Program-made: the position numbers and the translations under genes
NCBI RefSeq assembly: GCF_004364975.1
Contig: NZ_SOBW01000009.1
Coordinates: 62,001 to 126,000 of the forward strand
Direction: 5' to 3'
Origin: Gelidibacter sediminis
Lineage (GTDB): Bacteria > Bacteroidota > Bacteroidia > Flavobacteriales > Flavobacteriaceae
DNA length: 64,000 nt
Shown: positions 41,849 to 51,196 of the stretch, in pieces
How positions within the stretch are numbered: position 1 is the first letter of the stretch
Layout of the letters: each line of letters opens with the position of its first letter
Notes under the pieces: generated by a model
Database searches by the model: none
What the model saw: the letters and a program-made list of their open reading frames with translations, nothing else
Told to the model about the DNA's origin: nothing

Positions 41849-42831
41849 AATTATCTGTAGTAATCCCAGTTTATAACGGTGCAGACTTTATTGATAAATC
41901 GTACCATTCCATACTTCATCAAAGTATAGAAGATTTTGAGATTCTTTATGTGGATAATAATTCTTCAGATGATTCTGTTTTAAACATAAAACATATCTTA
42001 GAAATGGACTCGAGGGTTCGCTTATTGCATCAAGCCAAGCAAGGAGCTGCTCCTGCGAGAAATATGGGGATTAAAGCTGCGCAAGGTGAATATATTTATG
42101 TGTTTGATGTAGATGATGAAATATATCCCGAAGCTTTAAATAGCATGATGCAGGTGTTAGATAGTTATCCAGATGTTTCTGCTGTTTTTGGAAAAATGGT
42201 AAAATCGTATAAAGGGATTGCGCAAACCAAAAAGCCAACAGACGAGACTGGAGGAGTAAATATTCAGGAAACTCCCTATTGGGGGTTAAAGTGGTTTTCC
42301 AATCTAAAAACAGTTGTAGGACCGCCTGCTTTTTTATATAGAAAAACAGTGTTTGAAACAATAGGGCTGTATAATGAGTCTATTACAAACAATGAAGACA
42401 CTGCCCTAGATATAAAATTAGGTATGACCCAACGGATTGCCTTTTTAGATACCTATGTGTATTTATATTTTAAACACTCTGAATCTACCATAGAACAAAC
42501 TAAACGTGAAATACCACGAGCATTTATGATATGGCCTCGACTGGTTAAAGAACATTTACCTTTTTACTTAGAAAACAAGACTCCAAAACGCTTCCAGGAA
42601 CTGTTGTTTAGTCAGTTGTTTCAGGCTATGGGAAGACAATTGGTTTACACAACAGGAATTTCAACCCGGGTTCATTTAAAGCGAGAGTTGTATTTAGATT
42701 TAAAAAGTATTTCTGTTCCTTTTGCTATTCGTATCTATTTAACAATATTAAGTATCTTGCCTTTAGAAAACTTGAGAAAAGTATATGGTTATTATATAGT
42801 GCCCTATGCTGTTAAACAACTTATAAAATAA
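41839..42831 (+). CDS. Family 2 glycosyltransferase
   Basis: The protein has 330 residues. It opens KLSVVIPVYNGADFIDKSYHS, then LYVDNNSSDDSVLNI, GAAPARNMGIKAAQG and YIYVFDVDDEIYPEAL, with the DxD site near residues 91-97. NEDTALDIKLGMTQRI lies in the acceptor region. The last 80 residues include a hydrophobic stretch (PFAIRIYLTILSILPL), suggesting association with the inner membrane. It overlaps the synthase-like gene by 10 bases, so translation is probably coupled. The sugar is unknown. Confidence 0.86.
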   Translation: MRVKLSVVIPVYNGADFIDKSYHSILHQSIEDFEILYVDNNSSDDSVLNIKHILEMDSRVRLLHQAKQGAAPARNMGIKAAQGEYIYVFDVDDEIYPEALNSMMQVLDSYPDVSAVFGKMVKSYKGIAQTKKPTDETGGVNIQETPYWGLKWFSNLKTVVGPPAFLYRKTVFETIGLYNESITNNEDTALDIKLGMTQRIAFLDTYVYLYFKHSESTIEQTKREIPRAFMIWPRLVKEHLPFYLENKTPKRFQELLFSQLFQAMGRQLVYTTGISTRVHLKRELYLDLKSISVPFAIRIYLTILSILPLENLRKVYGYYIVPYAVKQLIK

Positions 42832-42840
42832 ATAGACCTA

Positions 42841-43428
42841 TTGAAACCATGGCATTATATAAAGCATGTATTTAGGAGGTTACTAATAAGTAGCTTATAT
42901 AGACGGTACGTGGTAAAGAATTCTGTAATACAGGCAGATATACAACAAACACTGCAGGTGCGTGGCTCTAATGCACAAGCCTATCCTTTAAAAAAACAGT
43001 TTGTTCATTTGATGTTGTATTATCCAGATTATGCATATATCTTTTTTTGGCGGATTAACAAGCCATCTTATAGGTGGAAGAATCTATTTGTGGATACTGT
43101 GCACTGTAAAATTTTCAGGAGTACTAAAATAGCAGGAGGACTTATATGTTACCACCCTTTTGCCTCTGTAATTAATGCGAAATCTATAGGACGCAATTTT
43201 CAATTTAGAAATGGGTTAACCATTGGGAATAAGGGAAATAACAACCATTTGCTCCCCGTGATTGGTGATGATGTTACGGTTGGAGCTCAAGTAGTTATTA
43301 TTGGGGATATAAGTATTGGTAATAACGTGATTATAGGTGCCGGATCGGTCGTGGTCAAAGATGTGCCTTCAAATTGTGTCATTGCTGGAAATCCAGCACA
43401 AATTATTAGGCATATAGATGAAGCTTAA
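42841..43428 (+). CDS. Serine acetyltransferase-like hexapeptide-repeat acyltransferase
   Basis: The protein has 195 residues. The C-terminal half is a left-handed beta-helix of hexapeptide repeats (VIGDDVTVGAQVVIIGDISIG, NNVIIGAGSVVVKDVP) ending in SNCVIAGNPAQIIRHI, as in the CysE/WcaB-type O-acetyltransferases of capsule loci. NGLTIGNKGNNNHLLPVIGDD contains the turn that usually carries the acceptor-side residues; the expected catalytic His in the centre is not obvious, though HPFASVINAKSIG precedes it. It likely O-acetylates a sugar using acetyl-CoA. The start is TTG 42841; the nearby ATG is out of frame. It overlaps the next gene by 11 bases. Confidence 0.8.
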   Translation: MKPWHYIKHVFRRLLISSLYRRYVVKNSVIQADIQQTLQVRGSNAQAYPLKKQFVHLMLYYPDYAYIFFWRINKPSYRWKNLFVDTVHCKIFRSTKIAGGLICYHPFASVINAKSIGRNFQFRNGLTIGNKGNNNHLLPVIGDDVTVGAQVVIIGDISIGNNVIIGAGSVVVKDVPSNCVIAGNPAQIIRHIDEA

Positions 43429-44521
43429 AAAGACACGTATTCTATTTACCATTTCGAATTTTAATACTGCAGGGAGTGGGAAGGTGGTATATGATCTGGC
43501 AAAAGGTTTAGATCCTAATGTTTTTGAAGTAGAAATAGCTTGTGGAAGCCGTGAAGGCGCTTTTTTTAAAGTCGTCGAAACTTTAGGCTTGCCCATCCAT
43601 ATTTTTGAAACCAAAACATCTTATCGCCCTTATCAAACTTTATTGTTTCGAATATGGAAAATTTCAAAATTTTATAAAAAACATAATTTTGATGTCATTC
43701 ACTCTTGGCAATGGAGTAGTGATTGGACCGAGGCTTTAGCGGCACGGTTGGTTGGTGTAAAATGGGTCTATACTAAAAAGGCTATGGGATTTAATAATCG
43801 GCATTGGCATATAAAAAGTTATTTGGCACATTTTATTATCACAATCAATGAGGAGATGCGTGGTTATTTTCCAAATAAAAAAGCACAAGCTTTGATTCCT
43901 TTAGGTATTGATACCAATTATTATAAAACCGATGCAGTGCCCAAACGTAGTGAGGTTAATAGTAAGAAATTCAATATCATTACTGTTGCTAATCTAGTGC
44001 CAGTTAAAGGCATTCAAGTGTTAATTGAAGCGTTACATAAGCTAAAGGATCAGAATGTCACCTTGGCTATTTTAGGTGATTGCGATACTGATTATGGTCG
44101 TGCAATGATTGAATTGAGCTCACATTTAGGGATGCAGGAACAGATCCGGTTTTATGGTAAACAGCTCGATGTACGCCCGTATTTGTCGGCTGCCGATTTG
44201 TATGTAATTCCAACCTTGGATGAAGGGCGTAGAGAAGGGATGCCTATGGCGTTAGTTGAGGCCATGAGCATGGGCATCCCGGTTTTAGGATCTGATATTA
44301 CGGGCATTAATTATGTGTTAAAAGATTTTAAAAATCTTTTATATTCAGCAGGAGACATAGATGAGTTGGTTTTAAAAATAAAGGGGTTTCAAGCTATGGA
44401 TAGAGAAGAACGACTTGCTTTAGGGAAGGAACTGAGACTGTATTGCAATACGAATTTTGCAATGCATAGTTTTATTACCGCGCATGAAAATTTATATAAA
44501 TCCCTTTTAAAGAATGAGTAA
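43418..44521 (+). CDS. Family 4 glycosyltransferase
   Basis: The protein has 367 residues and the GT-B fold. The N-terminal domain opens RILFTISNFNTAGSGKVVYDLA with the usual glycine-rich acceptor loop. The C-terminal domain has FNIITVANLVPVKGIQVLIEAL, LAILGDCD, IRFYGKQLDVRPYLSAADLY and GRREGMPMALVEAMSMGIPVL with the two glutamates of the nucleotide-sugar site. All features of GT4 are present and the length is normal. It overlaps both neighbours (11 bases and 8 bases). The sugar is unknown. Confidence 0.88.
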   Translation: MKLKKTRILFTISNFNTAGSGKVVYDLAKGLDPNVFEVEIACGSREGAFFKVVETLGLPIHIFETKTSYRPYQTLLFRIWKISKFYKKHNFDVIHSWQWSSDWTEALAARLVGVKWVYTKKAMGFNNRHWHIKSYLAHFIITINEEMRGYFPNKKAQALIPLGIDTNYYKTDAVPKRSEVNSKKFNIITVANLVPVKGIQVLIEALHKLKDQNVTLAILGDCDTDYGRAMIELSSHLGMQEQIRFYGKQLDVRPYLSAADLYVIPTLDEGRREGMPMALVEAMSMGIPVLGSDITGINYVLKDFKNLLYSAGDIDELVLKIKGFQAMDREERLALGKELRLYCNTNFAMHSFITAHENLYKSLLKNE

Positions 44522-45365
44522 ATTCAACAAACAGGTTATTGTAGTAGGGAGTGCACGTAGTGGCACGAGTTGGTTAAGTGAGACTTTGGCCCAGCCTTTC
44601 CGATATAGAATGCTGTTTGAACCTGATCAAGAAACGCGCACTAAACGAGGTCACTTGCTTTGTGATCAATGGCTGACTTCAAAAGCTGATTCGCCCGAAG
44701 CATATAGCTATTTAAAATCTGTTTTTCATAACCGTGTGGATTGCGATTGGATAGCCCAAAATAGTAATAGGACGTTTAAACGTCATTTATGGCCATTTAT
44801 ACCTAAACGCTATATTATCAAATTTGTACGCTGTAATCTGTCTGCGCACTATATGAATTCAGAATTTGGTATCCCATTAATTCACATTATTAGAAATCCC
44901 TATGATATTATTCGATCACAAGAACAGGTTAAATTTCCTTGGTTATATGATTTATCCAAATTCGCGCAACAGAAGAAGCTCGTCAAACTCATTCAAGATG
45001 GTTTCAATTATGATATCAGTTCAGTAAAACACCTAACCGATGTTGAAATATTAACCCTGCGTTGGTGTATTGAAAATGTCATTCCGTTAGAAGTATTAAA
45101 ACCTTATTCAGTGAATGCTTCGGTAGTGCGTTACGAAGACCTATTGGATAATGTGGATTTGTTTTATAACCTATGCGCTACTTATAATTTAGAACCTGCA
45201 GTAAATTTGGAAAAACACTTTAAGCAGCCGTCTTCTAAAACGCATCCCAATAGTGCCATATTAAAGAACCATGGTGAAATAAAAAGTTTACCCAAACAAA
45301 CCTTGAAAGAGATCAACGCCATATTAGATATTTTTAAGACAACGCTTTATGCAAGACGTAATTAA
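44514..45365 (+). CDS. Sulfotransferase family protein
   Basis: The protein has 283 residues. The 5'-phosphosulfate loop VVGSARSGTSWLSE is at about 10-23 and the 3'-phosphate region HIIRNPYDIIRSQEQ near 125-139, the two PAPS-binding motifs. Between them are FEPDQE and a His-rich stretch that may form the sugar site. It resembles bacterial glycan sulfotransferases of the Sulfotransfer_1/3 kind and is not closely similar to the shorter one at 29078, so two distinct sulfation positions are plausible. It overlaps the GT4 gene upstream by 8 bases and is 5 bases from the MBOAT gene, so it lies in the middle of one transcript. Confidence 0.83.
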   Translation: MSKFNKQVIVVGSARSGTSWLSETLAQPFRYRMLFEPDQETRTKRGHLLCDQWLTSKADSPEAYSYLKSVFHNRVDCDWIAQNSNRTFKRHLWPFIPKRYIIKFVRCNLSAHYMNSEFGIPLIHIIRNPYDIIRSQEQVKFPWLYDLSKFAQQKKLVKLIQDGFNYDISSVKHLTDVEILTLRWCIENVIPLEVLKPYSVNASVVRYEDLLDNVDLFYNLCATYNLEPAVNLEKHFKQPSSKTHPNSAILKNHGEIKSLPKQTLKEINAILDIFKTTLYARRN

Positions 45366-45370
45366 TTAGC

Positions 45371-46798
45371 ATGCTCTTCAACTCCCTAGACTTCGTTATT
45401 TTCCTCCCTATAATATTCATATTGTATTGGGTGGCATTTAATCGTTCTTTAAAATGGCAGAATATTTTATTGGTAATAGCGAGTTATCTATTTTATGCAT
45501 GGTGGGACTGGCGTTTTTTGGGACTTATAGCAATGAGCACGCTTGTAGATTTTATGGTTGCCAAACGTTTGCAAAGCACTAATAGTAAGAAGACACGCAA
45601 GTTTTTACTCCTTATAAGCGTTGTGTTTAATTTAGGCCTGCTTGGGTTTTTTAAATATTTTAATTTTTTTATCGAAAGTTGGGTTGATGCTTGGTCTAAC
45701 CTGGGTGTGTCCATGCAAACATCCACTTTAGATATAATTTTACCAGTAGGTATTTCCTTTTATACCTTTCAGACCTTGAGTTATACCATTGATGTCTATC
45801 GACGCAAAATGGTGGCTACCAACAATCTGATTCAGTTTACTGCTTTTGTATCCTTTTTTCCTCAATTGGTGGCGGGACCTATTGAACGCGCCAGTCATTT
45901 GTTGCCACAATTTAAAGTTAAACGCATTTTTGATTCTCAATTTGCCTTAAGTGGATTTTATTTGATTATTTGGGGACTTTTCAAAAAAGTTGTCATAGCA
46001 GATAATTGTGCTTTTTTTGTGAATCAGATATTTGATTCACCTGGAGGCTATTCTTCCTTGGAATTGTTTATGGGTGCTGTGCTTTTCGCCTTTCAAATTT
46101 ATGGCGACTTTTCAGGGTATTCGGATATTGCAATTGGTGTTGCCCGCTTATTTGGCTTTTCTTTGATGACCAATTTTGCCTTTCCTTATTTTGCTAGAGA
46201 TATTGCGGAATTTTGGAGACGCTGGCATATTTCACTTTCTACATGGTTTCGAGATTATGTGTATATTCCGCTTGGCGGGTCGCGAGGGACTTCTTGGGAG
46301 CGACTGCGGAATGTTATGATTGTATTTTTGGTGAGTGGGTTTTGGCATGGCGCCAATTGGACATTTATAATTTGGGGAGGCATTCATGGGGTATTGTTTT
46401 TGCCATTGTTATTAACTAAAACCAATCGTACACACGTTTTGTCTACACGGATGACCTATCATCATTTACCAAAAATATTGCTGACTTTTTTAGTTGTGAC
46501 TATAGCATGGGTGTTTTTTAGAGCGGATACGGTAGGTATTGCCTATAATTATCTATCGGATTTGTTTCAATTTCAAGATTTTTCATTCAAACTCTTTACT
46601 AAAAACTCAAAAATGACCTTATTTAGTCTTATTATCTTATTTAGTGTTGCTGTCATGTTGTTTTTCGAATTTTGGGCCGTTCAAAAGGATGAACGCGAAG
46701 TCGTTTTGTCAAAGTACTCGGCCATTCTCATAAGCATTTTGATTATTTTTATGGGAGTCTTTAAAAACCCTTCTGACTTTATTTATTTCCAGTTTTAA
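45371..46798 (+). CDS. MBOAT family O-acyltransferase, AlgI-like
   Basis: This polytopic inner-membrane protein passes acyl groups (usually acetyl) across the membrane for modification of an exported polysaccharide. It has 475 residues with about ten hydrophobic segments. Characteristic text: PVGISFYTFQTLSYTIDVYR, FFPQLVAGPIERASHLLPQ, YGDFSGYSDIAIGVARLFGF, FWRRWHISLSTWFRDYVYIPLGG split over two segments, and GFWHGANWTFIIWGGIHG, which contains the two conserved His (near 325 and 338) at the active site. The next gene encodes an SGNH-like periplasmic partner, the usual pairing in alginate, cellulose and peptidoglycan acetylation systems. The start is ATG at 45371. Confidence 0.93.
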   Translation: MLFNSLDFVIFLPIIFILYWVAFNRSLKWQNILLVIASYLFYAWWDWRFLGLIAMSTLVDFMVAKRLQSTNSKKTRKFLLLISVVFNLGLLGFFKYFNFFIESWVDAWSNLGVSMQTSTLDIILPVGISFYTFQTLSYTIDVYRRKMVATNNLIQFTAFVSFFPQLVAGPIERASHLLPQFKVKRIFDSQFALSGFYLIIWGLFKKVVIADNCAFFVNQIFDSPGGYSSLELFMGAVLFAFQIYGDFSGYSDIAIGVARLFGFSLMTNFAFPYFARDIAEFWRRWHISLSTWFRDYVYIPLGGSRGTSWERLRNVMIVFLVSGFWHGANWTFIIWGGIHGVLFLPLLLTKTNRTHVLSTRMTYHHLPKILLTFLVVTIAWVFFRADTVGIAYNYLSDLFQFQDFSFKLFTKNSKMTLFSLIILFSVAVMLFFEFWAVQKDEREVVLSKYSAILISILIIFMGVFKNPSDFIYFQF

Positions 46799-46800
46799 AT

Positions 46801-47709
46801 ATGAAACCATTTTTGAAAAATGTTGGAATTATAGTGCTTATTACCGTAGCACTGTCTGCGCTACTTTCTACAACTAGTCTGTGGTCGTTACGACAATCCA
46901 ATTTTTATAAACCGTCGTTTTTGGCTAATTCTATTACTGAAGATTCTTTTGATTATATAATTTTAGGAGCGAGTACCGGCCTTACGACTTTAAATACGAA
47001 TGTTATAGATTCCATTGTTGGTACAGTGGGTCTCAATCTCGCTATGGATGACACTTCCTTAGCCACTCAATATGTTATGTTAGAACACTTCATTGCTCTC
47101 GGCAAGTCTACTACTTATTGTATATTGGCTCCAAGTAACACAAGTTATGATGTCATAAATAATCGTTTGAGCAATAATGATTATCGCTTTTTGCCCTACG
47201 TTCAAAATGAGTATGTGTATCAGCATTATAGCCAATACGCCATACGAGAAGCCAAATTATTGCAATACTCCAAGTTTATGCCGATGCTTGGAGTTGCTTA
47301 CTATAATTCTGAAGTGTTTTATCCGTCTATTAATGCACTTTTATATCCTGAAAAACGCAATAGATTTGATGAGCGAGGTAATTATACTTATCCGGGAAAA
47401 AATGCAGAAAATAGTCCCATAGTATCCAAAGACACTTTTGAGGTTGATTTCTCAAATCCCTATATGAAGGCCATTAAAAGCCTATGTGACAAGCAAGGTA
47501 TCCAACTGATTTGTTATCTTACTCCAATGAAAGAAAAGTCGGTAAAAATTATTAATAATGACTATTTAGTCCTCAATCATAGCGATAGCCTCTCAAATAC
47601 TAGATATTTTTTTGATGGTATTCATGTTAATTCAACGGGAAGAGTCGCATCCAGTCTACTTTTCGCTGAGCAGTTTATTAAATTAAAAAACTTACCTTTT
47701 GGGGAATGA
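46801..47709 (+). CDS. Membrane-anchored SGNH-like protein, probable partner of the MBOAT acyltransferase
   Basis: The protein has 302 residues. One N-terminal helix (about 7-26) anchors it, with the rest periplasmic. YIILGASTGLTTLN near 53-66 supplies a GxS block with candidate nucleophile Ser58, and FFDGIHVNSTGR (about 269-280) supplies the DxxH pair, Asp271 and His274. This is the SGNH arrangement seen in AlgJ/AlgX/DltD-type proteins that take the acyl group from an MBOAT and place it on the glycan. It begins 2 bases after the MBOAT stop, which strongly supports the pairing. Overall similarity to named families is low. The stop overlaps the next ATG. Confidence 0.75.
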   Translation: MKPFLKNVGIIVLITVALSALLSTTSLWSLRQSNFYKPSFLANSITEDSFDYIILGASTGLTTLNTNVIDSIVGTVGLNLAMDDTSLATQYVMLEHFIALGKSTTYCILAPSNTSYDVINNRLSNNDYRFLPYVQNEYVYQHYSQYAIREAKLLQYSKFMPMLGVAYYNSEVFYPSINALLYPEKRNRFDERGNYTYPGKNAENSPIVSKDTFEVDFSNPYMKAIKSLCDKQGIQLICYLTPMKEKSVKIINNDYLVLNHSDSLSNTRYFFDGIHVNSTGRVASSLLFAEQFIKLKNLPFGE

Positions 47710-48890
47710 GTCGACCACTTAAAATTGCCATTTATTCTGGTGAAATTCCAAGCACCACATTTATTGAGCGCCTTGTCACCGGTATTGCAAATTCAGGTGC
47801 TGAGGTCGTGCTTTTCGGAGTGTTACATCGTAAACCGTTGTATGACTCACGGGTTAAGATTATAGCCTATAAACACATGCGACTATCTAAGTTGTTCCAT
47901 TTAGTTCGATTTTCTATATTGCTTAAATTGTTCAAGGCGCAGAAAAAAAAGCGTTTGGATGCTTATTTAAAAACCAGAGATTCTCTTAATTTATATTCCA
48001 AAGTAAAATATTATCCTGTGTTATGGCACCAACCCGATGTGTTCCATCTACAATGGGCCAAAGGTTTGGACGATTGGATGTGGGTACAGGATTTTGGAAT
48101 GAAGTTGGTGTTGAGTTTACGTGGTGCGCATATTAATTATTCACCAGTCGCTGATACTGCATTGGCAGAGATGTATAATAAAAATTTCCCAAAAGTTGAT
48201 GGGTTTCATGCGGTCTCCAATGCCATGATTATGGAGGCTCAAAAGTATAATGCACTAGCAAATCGTATTCAGGTTGTGTATAGTGGTTTGGATTTGAACA
48301 CGTTGACTGAAATTGATGCTAGAATGCCATATGATAAAGCTATATTAAAAATAATTTCGGTGGGCCGTCCGCATTGGATCAAAGGGTATACCTATGCTTT
48401 GGATGCATGCAGACTTTTAAAAGATGTAGACATTAACTTTGAATATACAATTATTGGCGGTGCAGAGTCCATTGAATATCAATATCAAGTCCACGATTTA
48501 GGTTTGGACAATGAAGTTCGATTATTAGGGCCGCATGAATTCGATGTAGTGCAACATATGATCCAAGAATCCGACCTGCTTTTATTGCCAAGTGTTAAAG
48601 AAGGTATTGCCAACGTGGTATTGGAGGCGATGGCTTTAGGAACCTTGGTGTTGAGTACTGATTGTGGAGGAATGAATGAGGTCATTACAGATGCCGTGAA
48701 TGGATTTCTGGTGCCTGTTCGAGATGCAGAAGCTATTGCTGATGCTATTGTTCGCATAAGAAAATTATCGCCCGAGGAACAGTTATTGATCAAAAAGAAT
48801 GCGCAGGATACTATAAAACAGCAACACAACGTAGAAGGAATGGTTTCCGGTATGATGACACTTTATAATGAGGTAGTAGGTGTTAGGTAG
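47706..48890 (+). CDS. Family 4 glycosyltransferase with its C-terminus in a heptamer repeat
   Basis: The protein has 394 residues. The N-terminal domain opens KIAIYSGEIPSTTFIERLVTG. The C-terminal domain holds KIISVGRPHWIKGYTYALDA, FEYTIIGGAE, VRLLGPHEFDVVQHMIQESD and PSVKEGIANVVLEAMALGTLVLS, the GT4 nucleotide-sugar site. It overlaps the SGNH-like gene (ATGA). The last codons, EVVGVR and the TAG stop, are made of heptamer words (GTAGTAG, GTGTTAG), so the repeat array has probably replaced or extended the natural C-terminal end. The sugar is unknown. Confidence 0.86.
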   Translation: MSRPLKIAIYSGEIPSTTFIERLVTGIANSGAEVVLFGVLHRKPLYDSRVKIIAYKHMRLSKLFHLVRFSILLKLFKAQKKKRLDAYLKTRDSLNLYSKVKYYPVLWHQPDVFHLQWAKGLDDWMWVQDFGMKLVLSLRGAHINYSPVADTALAEMYNKNFPKVDGFHAVSNAMIMEAQKYNALANRIQVVYSGLDLNTLTEIDARMPYDKAILKIISVGRPHWIKGYTYALDACRLLKDVDINFEYTIIGGAESIEYQYQVHDLGLDNEVRLLGPHEFDVVQHMIQESDLLLLPSVKEGIANVVLEAMALGTLVLSTDCGGMNEVITDAVNGFLVPVRDAEAIADAIVRIRKLSPEEQLLIKKNAQDTIKQQHNVEGMVSGMMTLYNEVVGVR

Positions 48891-48928
48891 TAGGTGTTAG
48901 GTGGGAGGTGTTAGGTATTAGGTGGTGA
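48873..48928. repeat. Heptamer array across the stop codon of a glycosyltransferase gene
   Basis: Eight 7-base words: GTAGTAG, GTGTTAG, GTAGTAG, GTGTTAG, GTGGGAG, GTGTTAG, GTATTAG, GTGGTGA. The TAG stop at 48888-48890 lies inside. TAG in a 7-base step appears in all three frames within 21 bases. Confidence 0.75.
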
Positions 48929-48997
48929 TCGTTGATGGTAAAACCTCTAAAATAAAGAGATGATTAACGAAATATAGAATAGAAGTAATAATTTACA

Positions 48998-50194
48998 ATG
49001 AAACAACGTGAAAAACATACTCAGAAGATTGGCCTTGTGATGTCATCCGTTCCGGGTTATTCTGAAACGTTTTTTAGAAATAAGATACAAGGATTGCAGG
49101 ATTCTGGTTTTGAAGTCATCTTGTTTGTAGATTATCTTGATAAAAAGAATTTTAATACATCCTATAAGATTATTGGTGCCAAAAACTATGGTAAGAGTCG
49201 TTTTATGAATTTCATGAACGGAGGCCTTGCGCTCATTACAAGTTGTATGCTCCATCCAAGAGCGAGTTATAAGCACTATCAATTGGATAAGAAGGATGGT
49301 GTCTCCTTTTCTAAACGAATTAAAAATCTAATGTTGAATGCGTTTCTTCTTCGTCAAAAATTAGAGTGGTTACATTTTGGTTTTGGTATGCTCGCTAAAG
49401 ATCGTGAGAATGTAGCGGAAGCTATTGGTGCTCAAATGGCTGTGAGTTTTAGGGGCTATGATTTGTATTTGTCACCTCTGAAGCATCCAGACTGTTATGA
49501 TAGCTTGTTTTTGAAAAAAGCAAAATACCATGTGTTGTCTGAAGAAATGAAGCAAACCTTAATGGAGTATTCCATTGATGCAAAGAATATTCGTGTGATT
49601 ACTCCAGCCATTGATACTGATTTTTTTCAGAATGACCATAAGCCTCAAGTACGTAAGTTTATTGAAATCATTACTGTTGCGAGATTGCATTGGAAAAAGG
49701 GATTGGAATACACATTAGAAGCTTTGGCACTTTTAAAAGAAAGTGGTCTCAGTTTCAGGTATACAGTTATTGGTGATGGGATAGAGAAGGAACGACTTAT
49801 GTTTGCAGCACATCAATTGGGTCTTTCAAATCAGGTGATTTTTAAAGGCAAATTGTCTCCAAATGAAATAAAAAAACAGCTTTCTCAAAGCGATATCTAT
49901 GTGCAGTACAGTATTCAAGAAGGGTTTTGTAATGCGGTGCTTGAAGCGCAGGCCATGGGGCTATTGTGTATAGTGTCGAATGCGGAAGGCTTAGCTGAAA
50001 ATGTTTTGGATAAACACACAGGATGGGTAGTAGAAAAGCGGCAACCCATAATATTGGCTCAAAAAATCGAGGAGGTCATAGCACTTTCAGTGGTTGAAAA
50101 GCAATCCATTAGAGAGAGAGCGGTCGATAGGGTAAGGAATCAATTTTCGCTAACTCAGCAACAGCAAAAATTCCAGGAGTTTTATACCCACTAA
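48998..50194 (+). CDS. Family 4 glycosyltransferase, WcaL-like
   Basis: The protein has 398 residues. It opens KIGLVMSSVPGYSETFFRNKI, the YSETF motif also present in the gene at 33433. EWLHFGFGMLA and MAVSFRGYDLYL follow in the N-terminal domain and match WcaL-type colanic-acid transferases. The C-terminal domain has IEIITVARLHWKKGLEYTLEAL, YTVIGDGIEKERL, VIFKGKLSPNEI and SIQEGFCNAVLEAQAMGLLCI with the GT4 glutamates. It begins 107 bases after the preceding gene, beyond the heptamer array. The sugar is unknown. Confidence 0.87.
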   Translation: MKQREKHTQKIGLVMSSVPGYSETFFRNKIQGLQDSGFEVILFVDYLDKKNFNTSYKIIGAKNYGKSRFMNFMNGGLALITSCMLHPRASYKHYQLDKKDGVSFSKRIKNLMLNAFLLRQKLEWLHFGFGMLAKDRENVAEAIGAQMAVSFRGYDLYLSPLKHPDCYDSLFLKKAKYHVLSEEMKQTLMEYSIDAKNIRVITPAIDTDFFQNDHKPQVRKFIEIITVARLHWKKGLEYTLEALALLKESGLSFRYTVIGDGIEKERLMFAAHQLGLSNQVIFKGKLSPNEIKKQLSQSDIYVQYSIQEGFCNAVLEAQAMGLLCIVSNAEGLAENVLDKHTGWVVEKRQPIILAQKIEEVIALSVVEKQSIRERAVDRVRNQFSLTQQQQKFQEFYTH

Positions 50195-50301
50195 ATTTAA
50201 GGTAGGTGTTTATTGTAGTTTTTTAAACATATTTTGATAATGCTTATCTGTTTTTTAGCCAATAACAACTATTATTGTACAACTAATGATTTGAATTACC
50301 A

Positions 50302-51036
50302 ATGACCACTTACGAATTTTTGCGTTTACTCACTTTTCCAATAATGCCTGTGCATTTGCAAACGGTCAGAAAAGATATTAAACGCTTGGTAGCCAGGTCG
50401 AAGCACCCAAATCACCTTTCACTATTGGATGTAGGTGGAAGGAAATCCCCATACACCATAGGTGTTCCGGCTCGGGTGACGGTATTAGATGTGCCTCAGG
50501 AAGCTGGTACTAAAAAAGAGTTGAATTTGGGGTTTACAGCTACTCTTTTGGAAACTCTTAAAAAAAAGCGTTCCAATATTGATAATCTTGTCATACAGGA
50601 TATGACTAAATCTGAACTGAAGGATGCATCTTATGACGCTGTGGTATGCGTTGAAGTCATTGAGCATGTTGAAGCAGACGACAAGTTTGTTGAAAACATA
50701 GCCAAGGTGATAAGAAAAGGCGGCTGGGCCTATTTTACAACACCTAACGGCGATTTTATAAAAAATGATGGACCAGGTAAGAACCCAGATCATGTGCGTC
50801 ATTACACAAAAGTCGAACTGCAGCGGTTATTGGAAAAATATTTTGATGACGTAGATGTGCATTATGCTGTGAGAACTGGAAGGTATAGGGTCTTAGGGTT
50901 AAAAAGCTATAGCTTAAGGAATCCAGTAAAATCGATTCACTCTATTTATTCAAATTTAGTAAACAGCATTCAGTCGAGAGGAGTAGAATATGATTCACAA
51001 GGTACAGCTCATTTAATTGCTATAGGATACAAATAA
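50302..51036 (+). CDS. Class I SAM-dependent methyltransferase (Methyltransf_11/25 type)
   Basis: The protein has 244 residues. LLDVGGRKSPYTIGVP near 37-52 is the SAM motif, VTVLDVPQEAGT the acidic strand-2 end, and YDAVVCVEVIEHVEADDKFVENIAKVIRKGG (in segments) with WAYFTTPNGDFIKNDGPGKNPDHVRHY covers the post-motif region. The PxHxRHY-type segment is common in glycan and ubiquinone-like methyltransferases of this kind. It is cytoplasmic and the acceptor is unknown. It probably methylates a sugar of the repeat unit. It is preceded by a 107-base gap and followed by the nonsense-ridden glycosyltransferase remnant. Confidence 0.78.
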   Translation: MTTYEFLRLLTFPIMPVHLQTVRKDIKRLVARSKHPNHLSLLDVGGRKSPYTIGVPARVTVLDVPQEAGTKKELNLGFTATLLETLKKKRSNIDNLVIQDMTKSELKDASYDAVVCVEVIEHVEADDKFVENIAKVIRKGGWAYFTTPNGDFIKNDGPGKNPDHVRHYTKVELQRLLEKYFDDVDVHYAVRTGRYRVLGLKSYSLRNPVKSIHSIYSNLVNSIQSRGVEYDSQGTAHLIAIGYK

Positions 51037-51196
51037 AAGTTTTAAGCAGAGAGTGTTTGTAATTGGATTGTAAAACAAAACAAGCATCACAATAGACCCT
51101 TGAAATATTAATAATAAAAGAAACGACCAACTATAAGCTGTATAGGGATTTACGCTTAAAGTATTGTAATTATTTATAGAACTATTAACATTTTAA

